Of a stretch of DNA of 64,000 bases, positions 35,020 to 42,907 are shown one piece after another. A program made the position numbers and the translations under genes. Each line of letters opens with the position of its first letter. Position 1 is the stretch's first letter. The notes below the pieces were generated by a model. The model worked only from the letters and a program-made list of their open reading frames with translations. It was not told the DNA's origin and searched no databases. The DNA is from Deltaproteobacteria bacterium GWC2_55_46. Lineage in GTDB: Bacteria; Desulfobacterota; GWC2-55-46. The DNA lies in assembly GCA_001595385.3 (NCBI GenBank), contig LVEI03000001.1, positions 1,827,501 to 1,891,500 on the forward strand, given 5' to 3'.

Positions 35020-35772
35020 CTACTTCGGCTCTACCAGTATGCTCACGCGCCTGTTCCGCGGGTCGTAGGGGTCGCCCTTCAAGGGCACAGCGCTCGCGAA
35101 GCTCGTCACCCTCGTTATCCTCGACTCCTCGAAGCCGTTCTTTATAAGCTCTCTTCTGGCAGAGTTGGCCCTGTCGGCCGCGAGCTCCCAGTTTGTATAG
35201 CCGTTTACGTTGTAATTGGAGCTGTCGGTATGCCCTTCGATCGTGACGCTGTTGGGAAATTCGCTCAAGACAGCGGCGAGGGTGGCAAGCACCTCCTCAC
35301 CATTGGGCGCGAGCTTTGCCTTCCCGGCCTCGAACATCGGGCTCTGCCCCTTGTCCGTAAGCTCGAGCCTTACCCCGTCCCTCGTGGTGAAGATGAGTAT
35401 CTGCTCCCTGAACTGGTTGAGCTTCTCCGTGACTACCTTATTGAGCTTTACAGTAATAAGCTCGAGCTTCTTGTCCGGGCTCTTTATGCCGCCGTCATCG
35501 GGGTCGAGCTTTACCGGGCCGCCTTTAAAGGTCGAAACGCCGGTTGCGCCTCCCGCCTCCTGCCCCTTGAATACCGTGTATGAACGGAAGTACTCCGCGA
35601 TCGTTTTTTTGCTGTCGATAGAGAGCATGGCTACGAGCCACAGGACCAGGAAGAGCGCCATCATGGCCGTTACAAAGTCGGCGTAGGCTACCTTCCACGC
35701 CCCGCCGTGATGGCCCGCGTGGGTCTTTTTGATCTTTTTTATGATTACAGGATGGCTATGGTTCTCAAGCAT
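35020..35772 (-). CDS. motB: Flagellar stator protein MotB
   Basis: 250 residues. The N-terminal helix carries the proton-path motif WKVAYADFVTAMMALFLVLWLV with the essential Asp, a short plug region follows, and the C-terminal OmpA-like peptidoglycan-binding domain contains TIEGHTDSSNYN and ELAADRANSARREL. It anchors the stator to the cell wall. The gene follows motA with one base between them. No other flagellar gene is in the window. Confidence 0.93.
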   Translation of the reverse strand: MLENHSHPVIIKKIKKTHAGHHGGAWKVAYADFVTAMMALFLVLWLVAMLSIDSKKTIAEYFRSYTVFKGQEAGGATGVSTFKGGPVKLDPDDGGIKSPDKKLELITVKLNKVVTEKLNQFREQILIFTTRDGVRLELTDKGQSPMFEAGKAKLAPNGEEVLATLAAVLSEFPNSVTIEGHTDSSNYNVNGYTNWELAADRANSARRELIKNGFEESRITRVTSFASAVPLKGDPYDPRNRRVSILVEPK

Positions 35773-35773
35773 A

Positions 35774-36625
35774 TCAGGCGGCCTTCTTCCTGATGTTCTT
35801 CTCCAACTCCTTGAAGGTGGGTTTCGTGTCCTTGAGCAGCACCCTTCTGGCGGCCTCTACCGCGAGTTGCGGGGGCATCTCCCTGGCGAAGGCGAGTATC
35901 GCCACTTTTATGGCCTCGAAGTACTTGGCATCTTCCCGCGCCCTGTGCTCGAGGTTGCTGCCTATGGGGCCAAGGAATCCGTAGCAAAGGAGTATCCCCA
36001 GGAATGTGCCGACAAGGGCGGCGGCGATGCTGTGGCCGATGACCTCAGGGGACTCGCTCATTTTGCCCATGGTGATGACGACTCCAAGGACCGCGGCCAC
36101 GATGCCGAAGCCAGGTAGTGAATCGGCTATCTTCGATATGACAGACGGGGCAAGGGCCGATTCCTGGTGATGGGCCTCGATCTCCAGGTCCATCATCTCC
36201 TCGAACTCAAAGGGCCTTATGCCGAGTATGTATACCCTGAAGTTGTCGCAGATGAACTCGACCGCATGATGGTTCTTCAGCACACTTGGATGTTTTTTGA
36301 AGAGCGGGCTTTTATGCGGGTTCTCTATGTCGCTTTCAAGTGCAAGAAGCCCTTCCTTCTTGCACTTTGAGAAGAGGCTGAAGAGAAGGCCCAGGAGGTC
36401 GAGGAAGTCGCTCTTGTTCGGGCCGCTGCCCAATATCTGCGGCACACCCTTCGCTATCTTCACGAGGACCTTCGGGGGGCAGGTTATGAAGAGGGCGCCG
36501 AGGGCGGCCCCGCCGATGATAACAAGCTCCGCGGGCTGGATGAGTATATGGAGGTTGCCCTGTTCAAGGAGATAACCGCCGATTATGGAGCCGAAGACGA
36601 CTACAATGCCGATTATGGGAAACAT
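35774..36625 (-). CDS. motA: Flagellar stator protein MotA
   Basis: 283 residues, four membrane helices. N-terminal FPIIGIVVVFGSIIGGYLLEQGN, the cytoplasmic loop with charged residues, and the C-terminal helices including DSLPGFGIVAAVLGVVITMG (the Pro of the ion channel) and HSIAAALVGTFLGILLCYGFLGP are the MotA pattern. It forms the torque-generating proton channel with MotB. Transcribed first of the pair. Confidence 0.95.
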   Translation of the reverse strand: MFPIIGIVVVFGSIIGGYLLEQGNLHILIQPAELVIIGGAALGALFITCPPKVLVKIAKGVPQILGSGPNKSDFLDLLGLLFSLFSKCKKEGLLALESDIENPHKSPLFKKHPSVLKNHHAVEFICDNFRVYILGIRPFEFEEMMDLEIEAHHQESALAPSVISKIADSLPGFGIVAAVLGVVITMGKMSESPEVIGHSIAAALVGTFLGILLCYGFLGPIGSNLEHRAREDAKYFEAIKVAILAFAREMPPQLAVEAARRVLLKDTKPTFKELEKNIRKKAA

Positions 36626-36697
36626 GCGGGGAGTTCCTAATGTGAGATTATTTGTTGATAATCTTATCGGGATTCAGAGGGGGAAACTTGAGGTGAT

Positions 36698-37033
36698 TCA
36701 GGGGAGGGATTCTGAAAAAATCTTCTCAAGACCGGAGAGGTATACGCCTTCTACAAAGACCTTCTTTTCTCTCGCTTTATGGCCGGATTCTATCCTGAAG
36801 GCGCTCTTTCTTACACCGATGAGGCCTGATAGGAACTCGATAAGCGCCTTGTTGGCCTCGCCCTCTACCGGAGGGGCGGTAAGTCTTATCTTCAGGGAGT
36901 TCCCCTGGACGCCTTCGAGGCGGTCCCTCGAGGAACGGGGCTGGAGGCGGACCCTTATCGACACGCCGCCCTGGGCTGGTTCAAGGAAGGGGTACTTACT
37001 TTGTGAGGAACTTGAGCTTGTCGGATTCCTCAT
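36698..37033 (-). CDS. yggU: DUF167 / YggU-family protein
   Basis: 111 residues from ATG at 37033, which has AAAAGG three bases upstream; a TTG at 37060 gives a longer frame without a ribosome-binding site. The start lies inside the end of divIVA (38-base overlap). Conserved segments: YPFLEPAQGGVSIRVRLQP, IRLTAPPVEGEANKALIEFL and the basic IESGHKAREKKVFVEG. Molecular role is unknown, but yggU often sits with yggT, yggS and proC, as here. Confidence 0.85.
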   Translation of the reverse strand: MRNPTSSSSSQSKYPFLEPAQGGVSIRVRLQPRSSRDRLEGVQGNSLKIRLTAPPVEGEANKALIEFLSGLIGVRKSAFRIESGHKAREKKVFVEGVYLSGLEKIFSESLP

Positions 37034-37493
37034 CGGCCTTTTTGGACTCTTCTTCTTCAATGAGGAGCGTGGCTGAGTGGTAGTCTATTATGGCCTTTAC
37101 TGACGCCTCGATCTCCCTGCGCTGCTTTCTGAGCCTGTATATCTCGTCCTGAAGATCCCGGGCCCTCGCCTGCGCCTGCCTTACGGTCTCCTCAGCCTGA
37201 AGTTTCGCTTCGACTATGAGGAGTTCCGCTTCCTTCCTCGCGTTGGCCTTCAGGTCCTCTGCCAGCTTCTGCGCTGTCGTGATGGTCTCCCTCAAGAGGT
37301 GCTCGTTCGAGGCGTAATCCTTTATGCGCTCCCCTGCTTGAGAGAGCTTCTCCTTAAGGTCGATTATCTCCCTTGACGCCTCTTCCAGCGCCTCTGCCGC
37401 GACCTCACGGAGCTCCTCTACGCCCTTTACCTCGTATCCCTTGAAGCTCTTCCTGAGGCCGTGGCTCCTTATCTCAAGCGGGGTTACCTTCAT
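36996..37493 (-). CDS. divIVA: DivIVA-domain coiled-coil protein
   Basis: 165 residues from the ATG at 37493, which overlaps the yggT stop by four bases. The N-terminal motif MKVTPLEIRSHGLRKSFKGYEVKGVEEL is the membrane-curvature-binding part of DivIVA/GpsB. The remainder is one long coiled coil (about 35-150) rich in Glu/Lys/Arg. DivIVA proteins recruit division or polar proteins; in Gram-negatives with this cluster the role is less studied. A start at 37706 in a longer frame would overlap nearly all of yggT and is unlikely. Confidence 0.9.
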   Translation of the reverse strand: MKVTPLEIRSHGLRKSFKGYEVKGVEELREVAAEALEEASREIIDLKEKLSQAGERIKDYASNEHLLRETITTAQKLAEDLKANARKEAELLIVEAKLQAEETVRQAQARARDLQDEIYRLRKQRREIEASVKAIIDYHSATLLIEEEESKKADEESDKLKFLTK

Positions 37494-37804
37494 ACGCCTC
37501 CACCTCCTGTGGCAAGTCTTGCGGCTATTTCCATTATGGAGGGTATTATGGCCCACTGTATGAAATATATGATGAAGATCACAATGAGCGGGGAGAGGTC
37601 GAGGCCGCCCATGAACGGCAGGAACCTCCTGACCCTTCCGAGCACAGGCTCGGTTACCTGGTAAAGGAATCTTACTATCGGGTTGTACGGGTCCGGGTTG
37701 ACCCACGATATGAGCGCCCTCGCTATTATCACCCAGAAGTAGATGGAGAGGGCCATGTCGAGGATCTTGGCTAGCGCGACGAGGATGTTTGATATGACGA
37801 ACAT
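37490..37804 (-). CDS. yggT: YggT-family membrane protein
   Basis: 104 residues, two hydrophobic segments (about 5-35 and 70-95) around the YggT motif ARALISWVNPDPYNPIVRFLYQVTEPVLGRVRRFLP. The short single-repeat form is half of E. coli YggT. Suggested roles are in osmotic homeostasis and cell-division-linked membrane organisation. Overlaps divIVA by four bases. Confidence 0.9.
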   Translation of the reverse strand: MFVISNILVALAKILDMALSIYFWVIIARALISWVNPDPYNPIVRFLYQVTEPVLGRVRRFLPFMGGLDLSPLIVIFIIYFIQWAIIPSIMEIAARLATGGGGV

Positions 37805-37907
37805 TTTAAACCGGGTCTCCTTTGTTTACGTTCTGGATTTATCGTGCCAGGCCGATCTTCGCGCCCTTTATTACTTCAGATGAGAAGGGGGGCTTGCATC
37901 CCAGGAG

Positions 37908-38741
37908 TCACTTGCCTGAGAGCTCTCTGGCCCGTCTGGTGGCGGCCTCTACAGCCCGCTCGACCACTTCTGTAAAGCCGCCCTCATCGAGCTTTTTAAG
38001 CCCCTCTATGGTGGTGCCGCCGGGGGAGGATACCATCTTTCTAAGCTCTGCCAGGTCCTTCGGGCTTTCCATCGCGAGCTTCGCGGCCCCGAGCACCGTC
38101 TGCATGGCAAGTGCCTTCGCGGTCTCCTTCGGCAGTCCCATCCTGACGCCTCCGTCTATGAGCGCCTCCATGAAAAGGAATACGTAGGCCGGGCCGCTGC
38201 CGCTCAAGCCCGTGACGGCGTCCATCAGGGCCTCGTCCTTTATTATAGCGACCTTGCCGATGGGCTCGAACAGGGCCCTTGCCAGCTCAAGCTGCTTTTC
38301 CCCGGTGCCGGCCCCGGCTGAGAGGCCGGTTGCCGCCTCGCGCACTATGGCCGGGGTATTGGGCATGGCCCTTACTATAGAGACGAAGTGGGCTAGGCCA
38401 GCGCCTTTCAATACATCGAGTATCCTTACTGTCGTGACCCCGGCTGCAGCCGATATGAGGAGCTTTCCGGCGTCGATGTCCGGGGCTATCTCCCTCAATA
38501 CGTGGTCGACGTCGCCGGGCTTGACGGTCAGGAATATTATATCAGCAATTCTCGCGGCCTCGAAGTTTTTGCTGAATACCTTGATCTCGTAGGCTTTGGC
38601 GATATGGACAAGTCTCTCGCTCATCCTGTCGCTCGCGACTATCTGCCCCGGCCTTACGGTCCCGGAGGCTATGAGCCCTTTGATAAGGGCCTCGGCAAGG
38701 TTGCCGGCGCCGAGAAAGCCTATCGTTTTTCTTGTTAGCAT
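37908..38741 (-). CDS. proC: Pyrroline-5-carboxylate reductase
   Basis: 277 residues; last step of proline synthesis, NAD(P)H-dependent. N-terminal IGFLGAGNLAEALIKGLI is the dinucleotide site. The C-terminal dimerisation domain has TGLSGSGPAYVFLFMEALIDGGVRMGLP and SSPGGTTIEGLKKLDEGG, the highly conserved ProC signature. In the yggS-proC-yggT-divIVA gene line. Confidence 0.95.
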   Translation of the reverse strand: MLTRKTIGFLGAGNLAEALIKGLIASGTVRPGQIVASDRMSERLVHIAKAYEIKVFSKNFEAARIADIIFLTVKPGDVDHVLREIAPDIDAGKLLISAAAGVTTVRILDVLKGAGLAHFVSIVRAMPNTPAIVREAATGLSAGAGTGEKQLELARALFEPIGKVAIIKDEALMDAVTGLSGSGPAYVFLFMEALIDGGVRMGLPKETAKALAMQTVLGAAKLAMESPKDLAELRKMVSSPGGTTIEGLKKLDEGGFTEVVERAVEAATRRARELSGK

Positions 38742-38800
38742 GGGTTCGAAGTTTTAGAGCCGGTCGGAGCGTAGTCAGGGTTTTTATCCAGGGCAGCCGT

Positions 38801-39520
38801 TCAGGCGGATTTGGCGGCTTTTTTGTCGGCGGTCTCGCGGCTGCCGAATATGGCGGTCCCGATCCTTATCATGGTGGCCCCCTCTTCTATGGCCACCTCG
38901 AAATCATTAGACATGCCCATGGAAAGGTCCCTGATAAAGACCCCCGGGAACTTCTCCTTGTTTATCCGTTCGGCAAGTCGCCTGAGCATGGCGAAGTAAG
39001 GCCTCGACATCTCGGCCTGTTCAAAGAACGGGGGTATGGACATAAGACCGCGAAGCCGCAGGTTCGGCATGGCCGATATGGCCTTTGCCAGCTTTACCGC
39101 ACCTTCAGCGTCGACCCCGCCCTTGGTCTTCTCCCGCGCTATGTTGACCTGTATGAGTATGTCCAGAGGCTCTTGGGCGCGTTTGTTCAGCTCCTTTGCC
39201 AGATCAACGGACTCTACCGTGTGTATCATGTCGAATAGCTCGATGGCGAGTTTTGCCTTGTTCTTCTGCAGGTGGCCTATGAAGTGCCACTTAAGGTGCT
39301 TGTCCTTGATCTTGCCCATCTTTTCCTGGGCTTCCTGCACGTAATTCTCGCCAAAGACCCTGAGCCCGGCTGAGATGGCCTCTTTTATCCTCTTTGTCTC
39401 GACTGTCTTGGTGACTGCTATGAGCGTGATTTCGCCGGGGTCGCGGCCAGCTTTTCTTGCTGCCCTGCTTATGCGGTCGTTGATTTGAAGGATGTTTTCG
39501 GTAATCGTATTCCCAGCCAT
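38801..39520 (-). CDS. yggS: YggS-family PLP-homeostasis protein
   Basis: 239 residues from the ATG at 39520 (MAGNTITENILQIN); an ORF start at 39616 would add a leader without homology. The TIM-barrel PLP-binding protein shows LIAVTKTVETKRIKEAI with the PLP Lys, GENYVQEAQEKM, HFIGHLQKNKAKL, LSMGMSNDFEVAIEEG and IRIGTAIFG. It buffers pyridoxal phosphate and amino-acid pools. Adjacent to proC as in many genomes. Confidence 0.94.
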   Translation of the reverse strand: MAGNTITENILQINDRISRAARKAGRDPGEITLIAVTKTVETKRIKEAISAGLRVFGENYVQEAQEKMGKIKDKHLKWHFIGHLQKNKAKLAIELFDMIHTVESVDLAKELNKRAQEPLDILIQVNIAREKTKGGVDAEGAVKLAKAISAMPNLRLRGLMSIPPFFEQAEMSRPYFAMLRRLAERINKEKFPGVFIRDLSMGMSNDFEVAIEEGATMIRIGTAIFGSRETADKKAAKSA

Positions 39521-39700
39521 CAGGAAAAGCCCGGTAAACTTAGTAGTCAGGACCGCTGGAACGGGACCTGCGAAGCGCGCGCGGGGAAAGAAAAAAGCCG
39601 GAAAATTATTTATCACCTGCTGTTTACGAGACCCTTATAGCATAGATGAGGGCCCCGTCCAAGAGAAATCTTTGATTTACGGAGGTTCAAAATAAAAAAG

Positions 39701-40342
39701 TCAGACGCCCGCAGGCCTGATCATCGGCCCCAGGTAATGGAGCCATGTCATCTCCCAGATGGCGGCTACAAAAAGCACAATTATTACAAGTACATAGAGT
39801 CTTACCCCATCTCTGGCGGCCATGAGGAAGGCCTCTTTCCTTGTGGCCGCGCCTTTGCGGTTGGGAGTCAAGAGGCTTAGACCCAGGTCTGTGCCAGCCG
39901 CGGATGAGATGCAATAGGCGCCGAACTCAAGCACAAAGGTCCCGTAAAAGACGATGGGCATCACTGTGTTCGTCTCGGTGCCGGATATAAGGATACCGAT
40001 GATGAAGCTCCTCCATACCGCTATTATATAGGGGAAAAAAAATACCACGCCCATAAGGGTAGTGGAGACGAATGCCCCAAAGACGAGGTTGAAAGCGAAA
40101 GTGTACAGGATCTTGAGAGGCAGGTTATCCGCAAGCGGCCCCATGAGGGGCTTTAGATACGGGAGCTTCTGGATCTCCTTGAGCTGTTCAGTCCTTAGCT
40201 CAAGGACGCCGGGGTATCCCTGCGCCACCATCCATTGGCCGAAGAACATGAATATGACATGGACGGAAATGAAGAAGAATATCAGGTTCTTCCGCCTTTT
40301 AGCGGTCTCCAGCGACTCTCCCAGAAGCTCTTTTATCGACAT
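39701..40342 (-). CDS. SpoIIM (stage II sporulation protein M)-family membrane protein
   Basis: 213 residues, about six helices. The FNLVFGAFVSTTLMGVVFFFPYIIAVW region, EFGAYCISSAAGTDLGLSL and a C-terminal helix match the SpoIIM/PF01944 pattern. In Gram-negatives these are non-sporulation proteins of unknown role; SpoIIM in Bacillus works in peptidoglycan remodelling during engulfment. It is the last gene on this strand before the PilZ transcription unit. Family call is moderate because the domain is poorly conserved. Confidence 0.65.
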   Translation of the reverse strand: MSIKELLGESLETAKRRKNLIFFFISVHVIFMFFGQWMVAQGYPGVLELRTEQLKEIQKLPYLKPLMGPLADNLPLKILYTFAFNLVFGAFVSTTLMGVVFFFPYIIAVWRSFIIGILISGTETNTVMPIVFYGTFVLEFGAYCISSAAGTDLGLSLLTPNRKGAATRKEAFLMAARDGVRLYVLVIIVLFVAAIWEMTWLHYLGPMIRPAGV

Positions 40343-40497
40343 TCAGGCCTGTCCCGTTCGAAGTTGGTTACCAAATATATAATATTACCAGAAACTTTTC
40401 ATCGGAAAATTGAAGATATGGCCAGGCCGCGGGAATGCTCGCGGGGCATGTTCACCCGCCCGGATAAGGCAAACTTGGGCACAAGGAGGGTAAATCA

Positions 40498-40526
40498 TTG
40501 ACAATTGCCTAAAATTTTTCTATTAA
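40498..40526 (+). promoter_or_regulatory. Promoter feeding the receiver-PilZ gene
   Basis: TTGACA (40498-40503), 17-bp spacer, TATTAA (40521-40526). The expected transcript start (about 40533) is the left end of the 160-bp hairpin element. The remainder of the gap 40343-40497 shows no further recognisable feature. Confidence 0.6.
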
Positions 40527-40530
40527 TGTA

Positions 40531-40690
40531 CTATCAGGCTGTTGAAAAACAGCCTGATAAAGCAATCCATGGACGGATTGCCAAATTGCGAGACTTGAAA
40601 AATCGAGCAATTTGTAAGATTTGGACTGATTCACTCAGGCCAAATCTTAGTTGAAAAAGTCCTGGATGGATTTTTTCAACATCCTGATAG
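40531..40690 (+). repeat. 160-bp MITE-like element of five hairpins with terminal inverted repeats
   Basis: Ends are CTATCAGGCTGTTGAAAAA (40531-40549) and its inverted match at 40671-40690 with a single mismatch. Inside are five successive hairpins: 12-bp perfect stem with GAAA loop (40532-40559), 7-bp GCAATCC/GGATTGC (40562-40581), 7-bp AAATTGC/GCAATTT (40583-40613), a 10-bp plus 4-bp stem TAAGATTTGG/CCAAATCTTA (40615-40649), and a 13-bp stem starting GTTGAAAAA (40650-40680). No coding capacity and no visible target-site duplication. It fills the space between promoter and ribosome-binding site. Confidence 0.85.
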
Positions 40691-40707
40691 AGTAAAGGAG
40701 AAGACCT

Positions 40708-41430
40708 ATTCTTACCCCGCCTAAAAACATACTTGTCGCCGATCCGGACCCCATAAGGTGCCTTAAGCTGGCTTCGATAGTGAAAAGGCTGGACTATAAC
40801 GTCTTCCTGGCATCGAATAACCCGGATCTCACGCGCATAACCTCCGGCATAATACCTCATATCCTCCTTCTTGACATTGACATGCCGCCGATAGCCGGGC
40901 AGCCATGCCTTGAGGCCCTCAGGGCTAACAGGAGCCTCGGCATCATGAAGATAATCACGGTTGCCGAAAAAGAGCGCGCGGCAGAGCTCGAGGCCTCTCT
41001 CAAGAAGGGGGCTTGCGCCTTTGCTACCAGGCCTGTAAGCCCCACAGAGCTGTACAGGACCATACAGAAGGAGATAGAGCCGAGGCCGAGGCAGTTTCTC
41101 CGTATAAAAGTGCTCTTCAAGGCCACCGTCATAACCGGGACAACTGGCAGGGTCTCGTTCGCTACAGCCCTTTCCGAGCAGGGGGCGTTCATAAGGACCA
41201 TGAAGCCGCTTCCCGTGGGCTCAAGGCTCAAGGTATCTCTTGAGCTTCCGACCCCAAAGCCCCTTGTCCTGGACGCGGAGGTCCTCTATACGCTTGCACA
41301 GGGGCCCGAAAAGCTCGTTGACCCTGGCATGGGCTTGAGGTTCGTAGATATGAGCGCTGAGATACAGGCGGGGCTCAGGAGGTTCGTCGAGGAACAGATA
41401 CTGGGGGAAGGCTGGGAGGGGCTTCTTTAG
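40708..41430 (+). CDS. Response-regulator receiver domain fused to PilZ domain; apparent ATT start
   Basis: 241 residues if started at ATT (40708), 217 if at GTG (40780). The frame is open from the TAA at 40693-40695; between that stop and the GTG the only plausible starts are ATT or similar, and AAAGGAG (40694-40700) lies 7 bases before ATT. The 24 extra residues complete the receiver fold with ILVADPDPIR. Phosphoacceptor Asp is in LLLDIDMPP; the usual Lys is Arg (TRPVSP). The C-terminal PilZ part keeps RQFLRI but has ALSEQG where D/N-x-S-x-x-G is expected, so c-di-GMP binding may be weakened. Confidence 0.8.
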   Translation: MLTPPKNILVADPDPIRCLKLASIVKRLDYNVFLASNNPDLTRITSGIIPHILLLDIDMPPIAGQPCLEALRANRSLGIMKIITVAEKERAAELEASLKKGACAFATRPVSPTELYRTIQKEIEPRPRQFLRIKVLFKATVITGTTGRVSFATALSEQGAFIRTMKPLPVGSRLKVSLELPTPKPLVLDAEVLYTLAQGPEKLVDPGMGLRFVDMSAEIQAGLRRFVEEQILGEGWEGLL

Positions 41431-41457
41431 CCTGAAGAAAAATCAGCTGCCGCTTCG

Positions 41458-42198
41458 CTATCCCCCAAGCTCGTATCTTAGAAGCCCCACCCCGAAGAAG
41501 GCCGCGGTCTCGGTCCGGAGGACACTCTTCCCGAGGCTTACCGGTTTAAAACCCGCCTCTTGGGCAAACTCCGCTTCTTTCTCGGTAAACCCGCCCTCCG
41601 GCCCGACAAGGATGGCTGCCTTTTTTACAGGCCTTTCTACCCCTTCGATATAGTCCTTCATGGAGATAAGGCCAGCCCTCTCCCACAGCATTACTTTAAG
41701 GTCCGCGTCCTGTACAAGACCGACAGCATCAATAAATGATGCGTAAGGCAGTATCCGGGGTATATCCCATCTGCGGGACTGCTTCGTTGCCTTTACCGCG
41801 AGGTTCTGCCAGTTATGGGACCTCTTCTGCCTGGCGTCCAGCTCTTCCAGGCTTATCGACCGTTCGGTCTTGTTTGGGATTATCTCCGTCACTCCAAGCT
41901 CGGTTGCCTTCTGGATTATAAGCTCGAACCTCTCCCGTTCCGGAAGCGCCTGCAGGAGGACGATATCCGGCCCTCTCTCTATCGCTCCTATAGACTCGAA
42001 GGCTGTCATTTCGGCTCGCGCCTGAGTGAGGCTTATGAGCCTCGCGCGCACGAGAGCGCCAGCTCTGTCGATGACCGTGAAGGCCTCGCCAGCCCTGGGC
42101 TGCCATGCGTTGAGGTGGACGATATCCCCGGGCGCGAGGGTGAAGCTTTCGCCAGGGGTGATCCTTCTATCGAGGACTATCATGCCGAGGCCGGGCAA
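41458..42198 (-). CDS. rsmE: 16S rRNA m3U1498 methyltransferase
   Basis: 246 residues from a TTG at 42198 with AAGGAG nine bases upstream. N-terminal PUA-like part LAPGDIVHLNAWQPRAGEAF, then the SPOUT domain with LIIQKATELGVTEIIPNKTERS, ILVGPEGGFTEKEAEFAQEAGF and the knot motif SLGKSVLRTETAAFFG. It methylates U1498 in the 30S decoding region. Upstream sequence is open to a TAA at about 42243, so an earlier non-ATG start is possible but not needed. Converges on the receiver-PilZ gene. Confidence 0.94.
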   Translation of the reverse strand: MPGLGMIVLDRRITPGESFTLAPGDIVHLNAWQPRAGEAFTVIDRAGALVRARLISLTQARAEMTAFESIGAIERGPDIVLLQALPERERFELIIQKATELGVTEIIPNKTERSISLEELDARQKRSHNWQNLAVKATKQSRRWDIPRILPYASFIDAVGLVQDADLKVMLWERAGLISMKDYIEGVERPVKKAAILVGPEGGFTEKEAEFAQEAGFKPVSLGKSVLRTETAAFFGVGLLRYELGG

Positions 42199-42284
42199 GG
42201 CTACAATCTCCTTGTTGAGTTTGGGGAAAGTAGTATAATCTTACCCTAACGTACGCGGGCTGGGAAGGGGTTTTGAAGCCGGTG

Positions 42285-42806
42285 TTATTTGATATCGAGG
42301 AGCCTTGAAAGGGCGCGTATCCGCTGGTCAAGGCCGGCGCCTTTCGCGGAAAGCCTTTTGAGGATGGCGAGCGAGGCCTCCGGCCTGTAGCCGGCCTGCC
42401 GCATGATGCGCACGGCCTGCGCGTCCGCCTTCAGCTCCTTTATCTGGGAGCTTGAGATGCCGGGGTGGCCGGCGAGTTCGAGTATCTTTCCAGGTACCTG
42501 GTCCGTGGCAAGTATATGCGCCGACTCGTGGGCGAGGATAAAGGCCACCTCGTCTTCCGAGGCGGCGGTGGAGATAAGTTCCGGAGAGATGACGATAGTC
42601 CCGTCGGGCATGACAAAGGCGCTGCCCGGGCCTTCCTGGCCCAGGCTTACCCTTGGACGAAAGCCTATCGCCGGCTCAAGCCTGGCAATGACCCTCGCCA
42701 GTGTGGCCTTTACCCCTTCAGACGCGGAAGCGGGCTTCTGGGCCGCAAAGACGAAAGCGGCGCAGAGCGATACGAAGAGGGCTGTTTTAAGAATGTATTT
42801 TTTCAT
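42285..42806 (-). CDS. Small secreted M48-type metalloprotease
   Basis: 173 residues with an N-terminal signal peptide (cleavage after SAS near residue 29, no lipobox). The zinc motif FILAHESAHILA (HExxH) is present and the third ligand is likely the Glu in KELKADAQAVRIM, as in M48 enzymes such as BepA and LoiP. It lacks the TPR tail of BepA. A periplasmic quality-control or chaperone role is inference. Divergent from cobQ, 101 bp away. Confidence 0.82.
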   Translation of the reverse strand: MKKYILKTALFVSLCAAFVFAAQKPASASEGVKATLARVIARLEPAIGFRPRVSLGQEGPGSAFVMPDGTIVISPELISTAASEDEVAFILAHESAHILATDQVPGKILELAGHPGISSSQIKELKADAQAVRIMRQAGYRPEASLAILKRLSAKGAGLDQRIRALSRLLDIK

Positions 42807-42907
42807 TTTTTTTCCGAGAGGGATGGACGCTTTAGCGGGAAGGTGCTGCCTGGAAGAAGGTCAACTCATCCGAAAGCGATTTTAACACTGTTATCATACT
42901 GATTTCA

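Noticed and set aside
34963-35583. Plus-strand frame of 206 codons opposite motB
   Set aside because: It mirrors the MotB coding sequence; MotB motifs are clear on the minus strand.
40531-40690. CRISPR array
   Set aside because: The hairpins are all different and not spaced by unique spacers of constant length; it is an inverted-repeat element. No CRISPR array was seen anywhere in the window.
42820-42907. Cobalamin riboswitch before cobQ
   Set aside because: No B12-box-like GCCACTG element or suitable structured leader is visible, and the gap is only about 100 bases.
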